The notes beneath the pieces were generated by a model, which was given only the letters and a program-made list of their open reading frames with translations, did no database searches and was not told the DNA's origin. From Sphingomonas sp. CL5.1 (lineage in GTDB: Bacteria; Pseudomonadota; Alphaproteobacteria; Sphingomonadales; Sphingomonadaceae): 64,000 nt of DNA. Shown here piece after piece: positions 42,318 through 51,157 of the stretch; the first letter of the stretch is position 1, and each line of letters opens with the position of its first letter. The position numbers were made by a program, and so were the translations under genes. The stretch lies in assembly GCF_013344685.1 (NCBI RefSeq), contig NZ_CP050137.1:1244001-1308000 (forward strand), given 5' to 3'.

Positions 42318-43100
42318 TCAGATGGTGGTGAAGCCCCCATCGATCGCCAGGATCTGGCCCGTGATATGTCCACCGGCATCGGAGGCAAACAGTAAGGCCG
42401 TCCCTTTGAGATCGCCGTCGTTTCCGAGCTTGCCGAGCGGGGTGTGGTTGATCAGTTCGCCACCATGCGCGTCGATCACGGCATTGGCCATCTTCGAGGG
42501 GAAATAGCCGGGGGCGATCGCATTCACGCGAACACCGCGCGGGCCCCACTCAGCCGCAAGCGCGCGCGTGAGGTTAACCACCGCACCCTTCGACGCATTA
42601 TAGGCGATACTGCCGGGGCGTGACCAATGGTGCCCCATCAACCCCTCGATCGAGGCGATGTTGACGATCGCGCCAGTACCGCGCGGAAGGAAATGAGCGC
42701 GTGCGACGGCCTGAGTGAGACGAAAGAGCGCGCCAACATTGAGCTCGAACACCTTGTCCCATCCGGCCGCCGGATAGTCCTCTGCCGGCGCACCCCAGGT
42801 CGCCCCGGCATTGTTGACCAGCACATCGATAGTGCCGAACGCGTCCGTTATCCGCTCAACCAGCGTGACGGCCGCATCGGGCCGGGTGAGATCGGCGGCG
42901 AAAGATCTGCATTCGATCCCCGCCGCCGCAAAGTCGGCGGTGGCCGCATCGAGATCAGCCGCCTTGCGCGAAACCAGTGCCACCTTCGCACCGAATTCGC
43001 CGAGCGCCTCGGCGATCTGAAGGCCAAGCCCGCGTGAAGCGCCCGTCACGACGGCCACGCGCCCCGTCAGATCGAACAGATGGCGCAGGCGATTGCTCAC
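42318..43100 (-). CDS. SDR-family dehydrogenase
   Basis: A 260-residue classical SDR: VAVVTGASRGLGLQIAEALG, VLVNNAGATWGAPAEDYPAA, IVNIASIEGLMG, YNASKGAVVNLTRALA and the C-terminal GHITGQILAIDGGFTTI. It resembles gluconate 5-dehydrogenase/3-oxoacyl reductase-type enzymes. Its ATG overlaps the stop of the upstream dioxygenase (43097-43100), so the two are translated together, and a role on the dioxygenase's substrate, such as dehydrogenating a diol to a catechol, is plausible. Confidence 0.9.
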   Translation of the reverse strand: MSNRLRHLFDLTGRVAVVTGASRGLGLQIAEALGEFGAKVALVSRKAADLDAATADFAAAGIECRSFAADLTRPDAAVTLVERITDAFGTIDVLVNNAGATWGAPAEDYPAAGWDKVFELNVGALFRLTQAVARAHFLPRGTGAIVNIASIEGLMGHHWSRPGSIAYNASKGAVVNLTRALAAEWGPRGVRVNAIAPGYFPSKMANAVIDAHGGELINHTPLGKLGNDGDLKGTALLFASDAGGHITGQILAIDGGFTTI

Positions 43101-44137
43101 GACACGGCCTTTTTCGTATCGTCATGGGAAAGCGCATCGAGCGCGGACGCGGGCGGAAGCGCATATTTGCCCGGGGCGTCGGCCGGGTTGAAGGCGACGT
43201 CCCAGGTCGGCCCCGCGACCCAGAATTCCGGCATATCATGCACCCATTGGGCGAAGCCGAAGCTCCGGTCGAAATCGCGCGGCACCCAATCGTCGTTCAG
43301 CGCATCCGAATCCGCGCCATATTCGACCTCACCGCCGCCGGGAAACGGCATGTAGCAGAACAGCGCGGAAGCGATGCGATGCCGGCCGACACCCCAGATC
43401 GACTTTGCCCAGCCCTTCCTTTCCATGTGATTCTTGCCGACCATGATCTCGTCTAGGTCGGTGACCGCGAAATTGATGTGATGGAACTTCGCGGTGCCGT
43501 CGATCCCGGGGAAACCGGAATTGGCATTGAGCAGGAACAGATTGTGGTGATCCATGGTTCCCGGCGCGCGAACATAGAAACCCAGCCCGCGCTGCCGATC
43601 CGCCAACCGGAAATCCAGCCGATCGGCGAGAAAGGCGAAACATTCCTCATATTGCGGGATGATAAAGACGACATGCGCCATATAGCGCGGACGGGCGCGC
43701 ACCACCCAGCGGCGATGCGCGTTCATCCGGTTGATATTGCCGGGCGAATTGACCGGATCGGTCGAAGTGATGACGGCACGCTTCTCATGCCAGTGGCGCA
43801 ACCCCATCGCGATCCCGCCATCGGCGACAAAATGGAATACGCCTTCATCGTCCTGTCGCACCTCGCGATCGCGGGAAACGCGCTCGACCAGTTTCTTGAG
43901 ATGCGCCTCCGTATCGACGCCCCACACGACTTCATGAATCCCCTGCCCAATGAGGATCGAACCCGGAACCGGATCACTCGTGCGCTTCACGATGACCTGC
44001 GAATTGTCGGGCAGTTCGAAGCGTACCTCGTCATCCCGCTGCGCGGAAAGGCGCAACCCGTAATCCTCGAAATAGCGGGTGCACAGCTCGATATCCTCGA
44101 CGCGATATTGCACGCGTTCAATCCCTACCACGGTCAT
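43097..44137 (-). CDS. Extradiol-type (VOC fold) ring-cleavage dioxygenase
   Basis: A 346-residue protein with two vicinal-oxygen-chelate repeats, the length of BphC/catechol 2,3-dioxygenase-type enzymes. Candidate iron ligands are His155 (YMAHVVFIIPQYEE), His219 or His220 (AKFHHINFAV) and Glu270 or Glu272 (PGGGEVEYGAD), in the usual order. MTVVGIERVQYRVEDIELCT opens the N-terminal repeat. It should cleave a catechol-like ring beside the two hydroxyls using Fe(II) and O2. I chose ATG 44137; longer frames upstream run into the divergent promoter and lack support, though the ribosome site is weak. It heads the leftward operon. Hydroxyphenylpyruvate-dioxygenase-like relatives share the fold, so the exact ring substrate is open. 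Confidence 0.85.
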   Translation of the reverse strand: MTVVGIERVQYRVEDIELCTRYFEDYGLRLSAQRDDEVRFELPDNSQVIVKRTSDPVPGSILIGQGIHEVVWGVDTEAHLKKLVERVSRDREVRQDDEGVFHFVADGGIAMGLRHWHEKRAVITSTDPVNSPGNINRMNAHRRWVVRARPRYMAHVVFIIPQYEECFAFLADRLDFRLADRQRGLGFYVRAPGTMDHHNLFLLNANSGFPGIDGTAKFHHINFAVTDLDEIMVGKNHMERKGWAKSIWGVGRHRIASALFCYMPFPGGGEVEYGADSDALNDDWVPRDFDRSFGFAQWVHDMPEFWVAGPTWDVAFNPADAPGKYALPPASALDALSHDDTKKAVS

Positions 44138-44194
44138 CTTCTTGTCCAGTCGTTCTCGTGACGATGGATGCGATGCTAGCCGCGCCAGGCCACC

Positions 44195-44208
44195 GGCGAA
44201 TAATCGCC
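44195..44208. promoter_or_regulatory. Dyad in divergent island promoter
   Basis: GGCGAATAATCGCC is a near-perfect 14-bp dyad in the region separating the dioxygenase operon from the BKACE operon. It lies 57 bases from the dioxygenase ATG. It could be a LysR-type site, but no second copy was found to support this. Confidence 0.35.
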
Positions 44209-44368
44209 AGTTCTTATTCAACCCATAAACGTCAGCCATGCCCGCCGAATGGTCGCCGCGCATAGGTCGGGGCGATAGGTGGCATAACATCTCTCGATTT
44301 TTCTGTGCCCGCCCGGGGTGCCAGCTTCAGCCTCAACGCCAGTCGTCGCGGAGAAAGAGGGAAGCCTA

Positions 44369-45301
44369 GTGGGTAAAGTCATCATTACCTGTGCCGTAAC
44401 CGGCGCAGTGCACACGCCGTCGATGTCGCCCTATCTGCCTCAGACGCCAGACGAAATCGCGCAGGCGGCGATCGACGCCGCCGAGGCTGGCGCCGCGATC
44501 GTCCACCTCCATGCCCGTGATCCCGAAACCGGCGTTCCCAGTCAGGATCCCGCGATTTTCGCGCGTTTCCTACCGCGCATCGCGCAGGAATGCGACGCGG
44601 TGATCAACATTACGACCGGCGGCGCGCCGACTATGACGATTGAGGAGCGGCTGCGTCCGGCGACGACCTTCAAGCCCGAGATCGCCTCGCTCAACATGGG
44701 GTCGATGAACTTCGTCCTCTACGAGATGCTCAACCGGTTCAAGGAGTTCAAATACGATTGGGAAGAGCCCTATCTTCGCACCTCGGACCAGAATATCTTT
44801 CGCAACACCTATCGCGATATCGAGCATATCCTGCGCACATGCGGCGATCAGGGCACGCGGTTCGAAATCGAATGCTATGATGTCAGTCACCTTTACACCG
44901 CTGCGCATTTCCGCGACCGCGGCCTCCTGACCGGCCCGATCTTCCTCCAAACCGTGTTCGGCATACGCGGCGGCATCGGTGCGCATTATGAAGATATCGC
45001 GATGATGAAGCGCACCGCTGACCGGCTCTTCGGCGCGGACGATTATGTTTGGTCGGTGCTCGGCGGCGGGCGCAACCAGATGTCGATCGCCACCATTTCC
45101 GCCGCACTCGGCGGCAATGTCCGCGTCGGACTGGAGGATTCGTTGTGGGGCGAACCGGGAAAACTCGCCCGCAGCAACGCCGAGCAGGTTCGGCGTATTC
45201 GCACGGTGCTTGAGGCGCTGTCGCTGGAGATCGCAACACCCGACGATGTGCGAGGCATGCTGAAGCTCAAGGGATCGAGCGACGTCGGCGCGATGATGTG
45301 A
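44369..45301 (+). CDS. BKACE (DUF849) beta-keto acid cleavage enzyme
   Basis: A 310-residue protein of the DUF849/BKACE family, TIM-barrel zinc enzymes that react a beta-keto acid with acetyl-CoA to give acetoacetate and a new acyl-CoA. MGKVIITCAVTGAVHTPSMS opens the barrel. AIVHLHARDPETGVPSQDP carries the HxH zinc pair, INITTGGAPTMTIEERL and EIECYDVSHLYTAAHF follow, and VRVGLEDSLWGEPGKLARSN holds the zinc-binding Glu. Start is GTG 44369, with GAGGGAAG six bases upstream. It leads the rightward five- or six-gene operon and probably acts late, on a chain-shortened keto acid. Confidence 0.92.
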   Translation: MGKVIITCAVTGAVHTPSMSPYLPQTPDEIAQAAIDAAEAGAAIVHLHARDPETGVPSQDPAIFARFLPRIAQECDAVINITTGGAPTMTIEERLRPATTFKPEIASLNMGSMNFVLYEMLNRFKEFKYDWEEPYLRTSDQNIFRNTYRDIEHILRTCGDQGTRFEIECYDVSHLYTAAHFRDRGLLTGPIFLQTVFGIRGGIGAHYEDIAMMKRTADRLFGADDYVWSVLGGGRNQMSIATISAALGGNVRVGLEDSLWGEPGKLARSNAEQVRRIRTVLEALSLEIATPDDVRGMLKLKGSSDVGAMM

Positions 45302-45311
45302 GGAGCGATAG

Positions 45312-46349
45312 ATGACACTGATTTGCGACGGTCGCGGTCCCAATCCGCTCAGGGGCTTTCAGGTTGATCGCGCGGCGATCACCTTTGTCGGCGAGGATCT
45401 ACAGCGCCCGGAGTGCATTCTTGCGGAGCAAGACGGCACCTTATGGTCGGCGGACGCGCGCGGCGGCGTCGTGCGGATCGCGCCGGATGGGTCGCAGCAG
45501 GTCATTACTCAGCATAGCGAGGATCATTTCGATCTCGCCGGAGACGCAGCGCGGAGCTTGCTTTACGGCACCTTGCCCAACGGCCTCGCCTTTGCGCGGA
45601 ACGGCGATCTCCTGATCTCCAACTTCGGCACCGACCGGCTAGAGATCATGACCCGCGCCGGCGAGACGCGCGTGCTCGTCGACACGATCGGTGGCAAGCC
45701 ACTCGGCAAGGTCAATTTCGTGCTCCGCGACAGCCGCGATCGCATCTGGGTGACGATCTCGACCATGGTCAATCCGTGGAGCGACGCCACGCGATTGGGG
45801 CTGGCAGACGGCTATATCTGCCTACTCGACGATACTGGTTTTCGCGTCGTGGCAGACGGCTTCGCCTTCACCAATGAGATCCGGCTCGATGCGCGTGAGG
45901 AATGGCTCTACGTTGCGGAGACTACTGGCAAGCGCGTCTCCCGATTGCGCGTCCAACCTGATGGCTCGTTGACCGATCGCGAAGTATTCGGTCCCGCCGA
46001 TCTTGGTACAGGCGTGATCGACGGCATCGCGTTCGACGCATACGGCAATTTGTGGGCGACGATGATTATGGCCGACCGGCTGATCGCGATCACCCCGGAC
46101 GGCGAGGTGCTCGAATTGCTCGACGACGGCAACCCAGAAGGTACGGCCGCCTTCGAGACAGAGTTCGCCAGCGGCGCGACGGTTAGTTTCGATACAATGC
46201 TTAAGTGCGGGGGATCACTCGCGCCGTGGATGGCCAGCGTCACCTTCGGCGGCCCCGACCTGTCCACGGTCTATCTCGGCAGCTTGCGCGGAAACCGCAT
46301 CCCGGCGTTCAGGTCTCCGGTTGCCGGATTGCCGATGGTGCATTGGTAG
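45312..46349 (+). CDS. SMP-30/gluconolactonase-family lactonase
   Basis: A 345-residue six-bladed beta-propeller of the SMP-30/Gluconolactonase/LRE type. Conserved pieces are LQRPECILAEQDGTLWSADA with the first metal Glu, RDSRDRIWVTISTMVNPWSD, FAFTNEIRLDAREEWLYVAE with the Asn/Asp ligands, and IDGIAFDAYGNLWATMIMAD. Such enzymes hydrolyse lactones with a divalent metal. It starts ten bases after the BKACE gene behind GGAG. In this pathway it may open a muconolactone-like or sugar-like lactone formed after ring cleavage. Confidence 0.9.
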   Translation: MTLICDGRGPNPLRGFQVDRAAITFVGEDLQRPECILAEQDGTLWSADARGGVVRIAPDGSQQVITQHSEDHFDLAGDAARSLLYGTLPNGLAFARNGDLLISNFGTDRLEIMTRAGETRVLVDTIGGKPLGKVNFVLRDSRDRIWVTISTMVNPWSDATRLGLADGYICLLDDTGFRVVADGFAFTNEIRLDAREEWLYVAETTGKRVSRLRVQPDGSLTDREVFGPADLGTGVIDGIAFDAYGNLWATMIMADRLIAITPDGEVLELLDDGNPEGTAAFETEFASGATVSFDTMLKCGGSLAPWMASVTFGGPDLSTVYLGSLRGNRIPAFRSPVAGLPMVHW

Positions 46350-46462
46350 GGACACATCGGCGGTCGCTATAGCAGGCATCGCAGCCTGCTATTTCAGTCA
46401 TCCCCGCTTCTGCTCTAGGCCGTTCGTACAGAACAAATTCTTTGGTGAGAGGAATCATCCCA

Positions 46463-47581
46463 GTGAGCGCGGTCAGCAAAGTTCTTGTCGTTGGCGGCGG
46501 GATCGCCGGACTATCGGTTGCGATCGCCTTGCGCGGGCACGGCATCGCGGTGGATGTGGCCGAGAAGTACCGCCCAGACGCCGTGCTAGGGATCGGCATC
46601 ATCCTGCAAGGCAATGCATTGCGCGCGCTGAACAGCCTTGGCCTGCTCGAAGCGGTGCGCGCGGTTGGCTTCGCCTACGACGGCTTCGCCTTTTTCGATG
46701 CGCAGGGCGGAAACCGCACCTTTCTAAAGGGCGATCTCACTGCTGGCCCCGAATATCCGGCGATGATGGGGATCACGCGACCCGACTATAGCCGTATCCT
46801 GACCGACGCCGCGACCAGCGCGGGCGCGCGCATCTTTCCCGAGACCACGATCACCGATCTGACACAGGACGCGGATGGCGTGGATGTCGCCTTCGCCGAC
46901 GGGCGCCGCGGGCGGTACGATATCGTGATTGGTGCGGACGGCATCCACAGCGCTACCCGCAAGCTCGTCTTCGGCGATATCGGTTCGCCGCGATACAGCG
47001 GGCAGGCGGCGTGGCGGGTGAATTTCCCCCGCGAGGTCGACGAATTGCAGAGCTATGACGGCGGCGATGGCGATCGCGCGGGCGTGGTGCCGCTCACCGA
47101 CAAGGTCATGTACATGTATGTGACCGACAAGGCCGAAAAACCGATCGAGCCCGAGGGAGACTTGCGCGAGGTACTTCGCGCCAAGCTGGCGGGATATGGC
47201 GGGCTGATCGGCAAATTGCGCGATAACCTGCCGCCCGCGAACGAACTGGTCTGGAAACCGTTCCTGCTCGTGAGCCTCCCGCAGCCCTGGTACAAGGGCC
47301 GCGTGATCATCATCGGCGATGGCGCCCATGCCACGAGCGCCCATCTCGGACAGGGTGGCGCGATGGCGATCGAGGATGCGGTGGTGCTTGGCGAGGAACT
47401 GGGGCGCGAGACCGATGTCGCTACCGCATTCGAGCGGGTGATGGAGCGCCGTTTCGAGCGCGCCAACAAGATCCAGCAATGGTCGGAGCAATTGTGTCGC
47501 TGGGAAATCGAACGCGCGCCCGACGCCGATCACACCGGGGTCGTCGCCAAGGCATTCGAGCTGGTCCGCCAGCCGATCTGA
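46463..47581 (+). CDS. FAD-dependent aromatic hydroxylase (PHBH fold)
   Basis: A 372-residue group A flavoprotein monooxygenase that hydroxylates phenolic rings using NAD(P)H and O2. Motifs: VLVVGGGIAGLSVAIALRGH (GxGxxG for FAD), the DG motif DIVIGADGIHSATRKLVFGD, and the GD motif RVIIIGDGAHATSAHLGQGG. The sequence resembles salicylate- or 6-hydroxynicotinate-hydroxylase-like proteins. Start is GTG 46463 behind GAGAGGAATC; a TTG further upstream is less likely. It follows the lactonase by 113 bases in the same direction and precedes the C-C hydrolase by 26. It is the best candidate for the oxygenase that prepares the ring for extradiol cleavage. Confidence 0.92.
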   Translation: MSAVSKVLVVGGGIAGLSVAIALRGHGIAVDVAEKYRPDAVLGIGIILQGNALRALNSLGLLEAVRAVGFAYDGFAFFDAQGGNRTFLKGDLTAGPEYPAMMGITRPDYSRILTDAATSAGARIFPETTITDLTQDADGVDVAFADGRRGRYDIVIGADGIHSATRKLVFGDIGSPRYSGQAAWRVNFPREVDELQSYDGGDGDRAGVVPLTDKVMYMYVTDKAEKPIEPEGDLREVLRAKLAGYGGLIGKLRDNLPPANELVWKPFLLVSLPQPWYKGRVIIIGDGAHATSAHLGQGGAMAIEDAVVLGEELGRETDVATAFERVMERRFERANKIQQWSEQLCRWEIERAPDADHTGVVAKAFELVRQPI

Positions 47582-47607
47582 TTCCCCCAATAGGATTTCA
47601 TCGCGCC

Positions 47608-48744
47608 ATGTTCGAGCCATTTCCCGGCAATTATGTGTGGAACCTGTCGGTCAACATCTGCCTGTCGATGGGCGGGGCGATCGGCGAAATCGACGAAGCC
47701 AATGCGCCGGTGCGGGAAGCGGCCAACGCCGGCGACGACGCGGGAACGGAAGCCTTTTTTACCTCGTGGATGGCGCTGGCGGAGAGGCTGGACGAACAGG
47801 GCCGGCAGGCGGAAGTCGCAGGAAACCCGCTCACCGCCAGCGGAAAATATGCGCGCGCGCTCTCCTATGCGATGACCGCCGAACGGATGCAGGACAGCGA
47901 CTATGCGCCGCGCAAGGCGGCCTATGCCCGGATGATCGGCATGCGCGACGCGATGATCCGCACCGGCGGCATTCCGTGCGAAGCAGTCGAGATTCCCTAC
48001 GAAGGGAGCAGTCTGCCCGCGTTGTTCCTGCCCGGTGACGGCCCCGGTCCGTGGCCCTGCATGATCTTCTGCAATGGGCTGGACAGCGTGAAGGAGATGA
48101 TCTTCCTCATCAACCGCGAGGCCTTCGCGCGGCGGGGCATAGCGCTGCTGATGATCGACCAGCCCGGCGTCGGCGGCGCGCTGCGCCTGAAGGGGCTCAC
48201 AGCGGTCGTCGAAAGCGAGCGCTGGGCCAGCGCGGCCGTGGATTATCTGGAAAACCGGCGCGACGTGATCGCCTCCCGTATCGGTATCATCGGCTGGTCA
48301 CTCGGCGGCTATTACGCGCCACGCGCGGCCTGCTACGAAAAGCGCCTGAAGCTATGCGTTGCATGGGGTGGCAACCATGATTGGGGCGCATTGCAGCATC
48401 GCCGGGCCGCGTACGAAGGCGATCGCCCCGTGCCGCACTACTGGAAACACGTCTGCTGGGTCTGGGGGCAACCTAACGCGGATGCATTGCTCGCGATGAG
48501 CGACCGGATCACGCTGCGCGGCCATTTGCGGAATATAACAGTGCCGTTCCTCGTCACTCACGGCGCGAACGACCGCCAAATCCCGGTCGCCTATGCCCAT
48601 GAAAGCTTCGAGGAAGCGATCAGCAGCCCGGACCGGGAATTGAAGATTTTCACGCCTTTCGAAGGCGGTACCGAACACACCGGCGCGGACAATATCGAAC
48701 CGGTGCGCAGTTTCGTGGCGGACTGGGTCGCCGCGCGGCTTTGA
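47608..48744 (+). CDS. Alpha/beta hydrolase, DHPON-hydrolase-like
   Basis: A 378-residue alpha/beta hydrolase with a long helical N-terminal region (about residues 1-125), the layout of 2,6-dihydroxypseudooxynicotine hydrolase and FrsA-like proteins. The nucleophile elbow is IIGWSLGGYYAPRA (Ser231); CMIFCNGLDSVKEMIF supplies the oxyanion region, HGANDRQIPVAYA the Asp and GGTEHTGADN the catalytic His. Relatives cleave a C-C bond between an aromatic ring and an acyl chain. Next to a ring hydroxylase this suggests removal of an acyl side chain from a phenolic ring. Start ATG 47608; no strong ribosome site, and coupling from the previous gene is likely. Confidence 0.88.
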   Translation: MFEPFPGNYVWNLSVNICLSMGGAIGEIDEANAPVREAANAGDDAGTEAFFTSWMALAERLDEQGRQAEVAGNPLTASGKYARALSYAMTAERMQDSDYAPRKAAYARMIGMRDAMIRTGGIPCEAVEIPYEGSSLPALFLPGDGPGPWPCMIFCNGLDSVKEMIFLINREAFARRGIALLMIDQPGVGGALRLKGLTAVVESERWASAAVDYLENRRDVIASRIGIIGWSLGGYYAPRAACYEKRLKLCVAWGGNHDWGALQHRRAAYEGDRPVPHYWKHVCWVWGQPNADALLAMSDRITLRGHLRNITVPFLVTHGANDRQIPVAYAHESFEEAISSPDRELKIFTPFEGGTEHTGADNIEPVRSFVADWVAARL

Positions 48745-48785
48745 CGGCCGCATTGTGAAAGCGAGCACATTTGTGGAGTTCCCTT

Positions 48786-51122
48786 GTGAACGACCCCCAG
48801 AAAGCGGACCGGATCGCGGCGCTGAACGCAATCGAAGGCCGTCTGCGCTGGCTTTCCGCCTGGACGATCCATAACGCCAACCACCTCCGCGAAAGCCGCG
48901 ACGGATTGAAGGTCGGCGGGCATCAGGCAAGTTGCGCCTCGATTACGGCTATCATGGCGGTGCTCTACTTCCATGCGTTGCGCCCGCAGGACAAGGTGGC
49001 AGTCAAACCGCACGCAGGCCCGGTACTCCATGCTATCAACTATTTGCTGGGGCGGCAGGAAATCGATCAGCTTCAGCGTTTCCGTGCGCTGGGCGGTGTG
49101 CAAAGTTATCCCAGTCGCACCAAGGATTGCATCCCGGTCGACTTCTCGACCGGCTCGGTAGGGCTCGGTGTCGCGGTCACTGCGTTCGCCAGTCTGGTCC
49201 AGGATTATCTGGTCGCGCATGGGCAACTCGCGCCTGAAGCAGCAGGGCGAATGGTCGCGCTGATGGGCGACGCCGAACTGGACGAGGGCAATATCTACGA
49301 ATGCCTGATCGAAGCCTATAAGCACGACATCCGCAATTGCTGGTGGATTGTCGATTACAACCGCCAGTCACTTGACGCGACCACCGCCGACCGAATGTTC
49401 GGGCGGTTCGACGATATCTTCCGCACCTGTGGTTGGCGGGTTTGCACGCTCAAGTACGGCAAACGGCAAAAAGAGGCGTTCGCCCGTCCCGGCGGCGCGG
49501 CTGTGGCGGCGTGGATTGATAACTGTCCCAATGCCGAGTTCGCAGCGCTGACCTATCAGGGCGGCGCGGCATGGCGGGAGCGGCTGCGCGCCGACCTTCG
49601 CCGCGACGCAGCGGCGCTCGGCCTTGTCGACAGCTTCGACGACCACGCGCTGGCGGAGGTGATGACCAATCTGGGCGGCCATTGCGTCGAAACATTGATG
49701 GACGCCTTCGCTGCGGCCGATGACGACGTGCCTACCCTGTTCATCGCCTATACGATCAAGGGATTCGGGTTGCCCTTCGCCGGGCACAAGGACAATCACG
49801 CCGGTTTGATGAATTCGAACCAGATCGCTGCGCTCCGCGCTTCGATGGGGATTGCGGAGGGTCAGGAATGGGCGCCGCTTGCCGGTGTGGGGGGCAATGC
49901 GGCGGCGCCGCTGGGTGCGTTCATCGCCGCCTCGCCGCTGGCGTCGCTGCCACCCGCCCCGATTGCCGATAATATCCCGGTGCCGATGCTCGTCGCGCCG
50001 GACGGGGAGGAACAATCTACGCAGGCAGCGTTTGGACGCATCTTGCTGGATCTAGCCAAATCCGGGCATCCGTTAGCCGATCGCATCGTCACCACCTCGC
50101 CCGACGTCACCGTTTCGACCAATCTTGGCGCCTTCGTGAACCAGCGGGGGCTGTTCCGGCGACGGGAACTGCGCGACGTGTTCCATGCTGCCCGGATTCC
50201 TTCGCCGCAGCGTTGGGTCGGGCATGAAGCCGGCCAGCACATCGAACTGGGCATTGCCGAGAACAATTTGTTCCTAATGCTCGCGGCACTGGGGTTGGCC
50301 GCGCCCATCTTCGGTACGCGATTGATGCCGGTCGGCACCGTATATGATCCGTTCATCGCCCGTGGACTCGATGCGCTCAATTATGCCTGTTATCAGGATG
50401 CGCGCTTCATGCTCGTCGCCACGCCCTCGGGTATCACGCTCGGGCCGGAGGGAGGCGCGCATCAATCGATCAACACGCCGCTGATCGGCATTGGGCAGCC
50501 GGGTCTCACGTATTACGAGCCCGCCTTTGGCGACGAACTCGCGGTGCTGATGCGCCACGCCTTCGAGCGAATGCAGGCGATGGACGGCAATTCGACCTAT
50601 TTTCGTCTTTCGACGCGATCGATTCATCAACCCACGCGATCCGACAACGGCTGGCAGTCCGATGCCGTGAAAGGTGCCTATTGGTTGCGCGCCCCCAACC
50701 CGGACACGAAAATCGCGATCCTGTTTTCGGGAGCGATTGCACCTGAGGTGCAAGCCGCATGGGAGATGATGATCGACGACCTCCCGGGACTGGGCCTGTT
50801 GAACGTCACCTCACCAGATCTGCTGCATCGCGATTGGTCCGCGCAACGAGCAGCGCGCTGGACGGGTGGCGCGCAAACTCCAAGTCATATCGAGCAGCTG
50901 CTCGGCGAACTCGCGCCCGATGCCGGGCTGGTGACCGTAATCGACGGCTCGCCGGCCAGCCTGTCATGGATCGGTGGGGTAAAAGGCAACCGCGTTAGCC
51001 CGCTGGGGATTGATCGCTTCGGGCAGACTGGCGACCTTCCGGATTTATACGCGCTCTATCGTCTGGATGCAGAAGCCATCGTCGACGCCACTGCTGAATT
51101 GATTCTGGCGGAATCGAGGTGA
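48786..51122 (+). CDS. AceE-like thiamine-diphosphate enzyme (transketolase fold)
   Basis: A 778-residue homodimeric E1/transketolase-type enzyme. The ThDP motif is VALMGDAELDEGNIYECLIE followed by WWIVDYNRQSLD (GDA...N). GHQASCASITAIMAVLYFHA and AYTIKGFGLPFAGHKDNHAG resemble the pyruvate dehydrogenase E1 AceE, and VGHEAGQHIELGIAENNLFL with LVATPSGITLGPEGGAHQSI belong to the pyrimidine domain. It is about 110 residues shorter than AceE, and no E2 or E3 gene is nearby, so it may not be part of an oxo-acid dehydrogenase complex. It might instead decarboxylate or ligate a 2-oxo acid made by the pathway. Start GTG 48786 has GGAG seven bases upstream. It is the fifth gene of the rightward operon, 41 bases after the hydrolase. 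Confidence 0.88.
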   Translation: MNDPQKADRIAALNAIEGRLRWLSAWTIHNANHLRESRDGLKVGGHQASCASITAIMAVLYFHALRPQDKVAVKPHAGPVLHAINYLLGRQEIDQLQRFRALGGVQSYPSRTKDCIPVDFSTGSVGLGVAVTAFASLVQDYLVAHGQLAPEAAGRMVALMGDAELDEGNIYECLIEAYKHDIRNCWWIVDYNRQSLDATTADRMFGRFDDIFRTCGWRVCTLKYGKRQKEAFARPGGAAVAAWIDNCPNAEFAALTYQGGAAWRERLRADLRRDAAALGLVDSFDDHALAEVMTNLGGHCVETLMDAFAAADDDVPTLFIAYTIKGFGLPFAGHKDNHAGLMNSNQIAALRASMGIAEGQEWAPLAGVGGNAAAPLGAFIAASPLASLPPAPIADNIPVPMLVAPDGEEQSTQAAFGRILLDLAKSGHPLADRIVTTSPDVTVSTNLGAFVNQRGLFRRRELRDVFHAARIPSPQRWVGHEAGQHIELGIAENNLFLMLAALGLAAPIFGTRLMPVGTVYDPFIARGLDALNYACYQDARFMLVATPSGITLGPEGGAHQSINTPLIGIGQPGLTYYEPAFGDELAVLMRHAFERMQAMDGNSTYFRLSTRSIHQPTRSDNGWQSDAVKGAYWLRAPNPDTKIAILFSGAIAPEVQAAWEMMIDDLPGLGLLNVTSPDLLHRDWSAQRAARWTGGAQTPSHIEQLLGELAPDAGLVTVIDGSPASLSWIGGVKGNRVSPLGIDRFGQTGDLPDLYALYRLDAEAIVDATAELILAESR

Positions 51123-51157
51123 GTTCCGAAATCCGGCACAACTCGGGAGGAAATGGG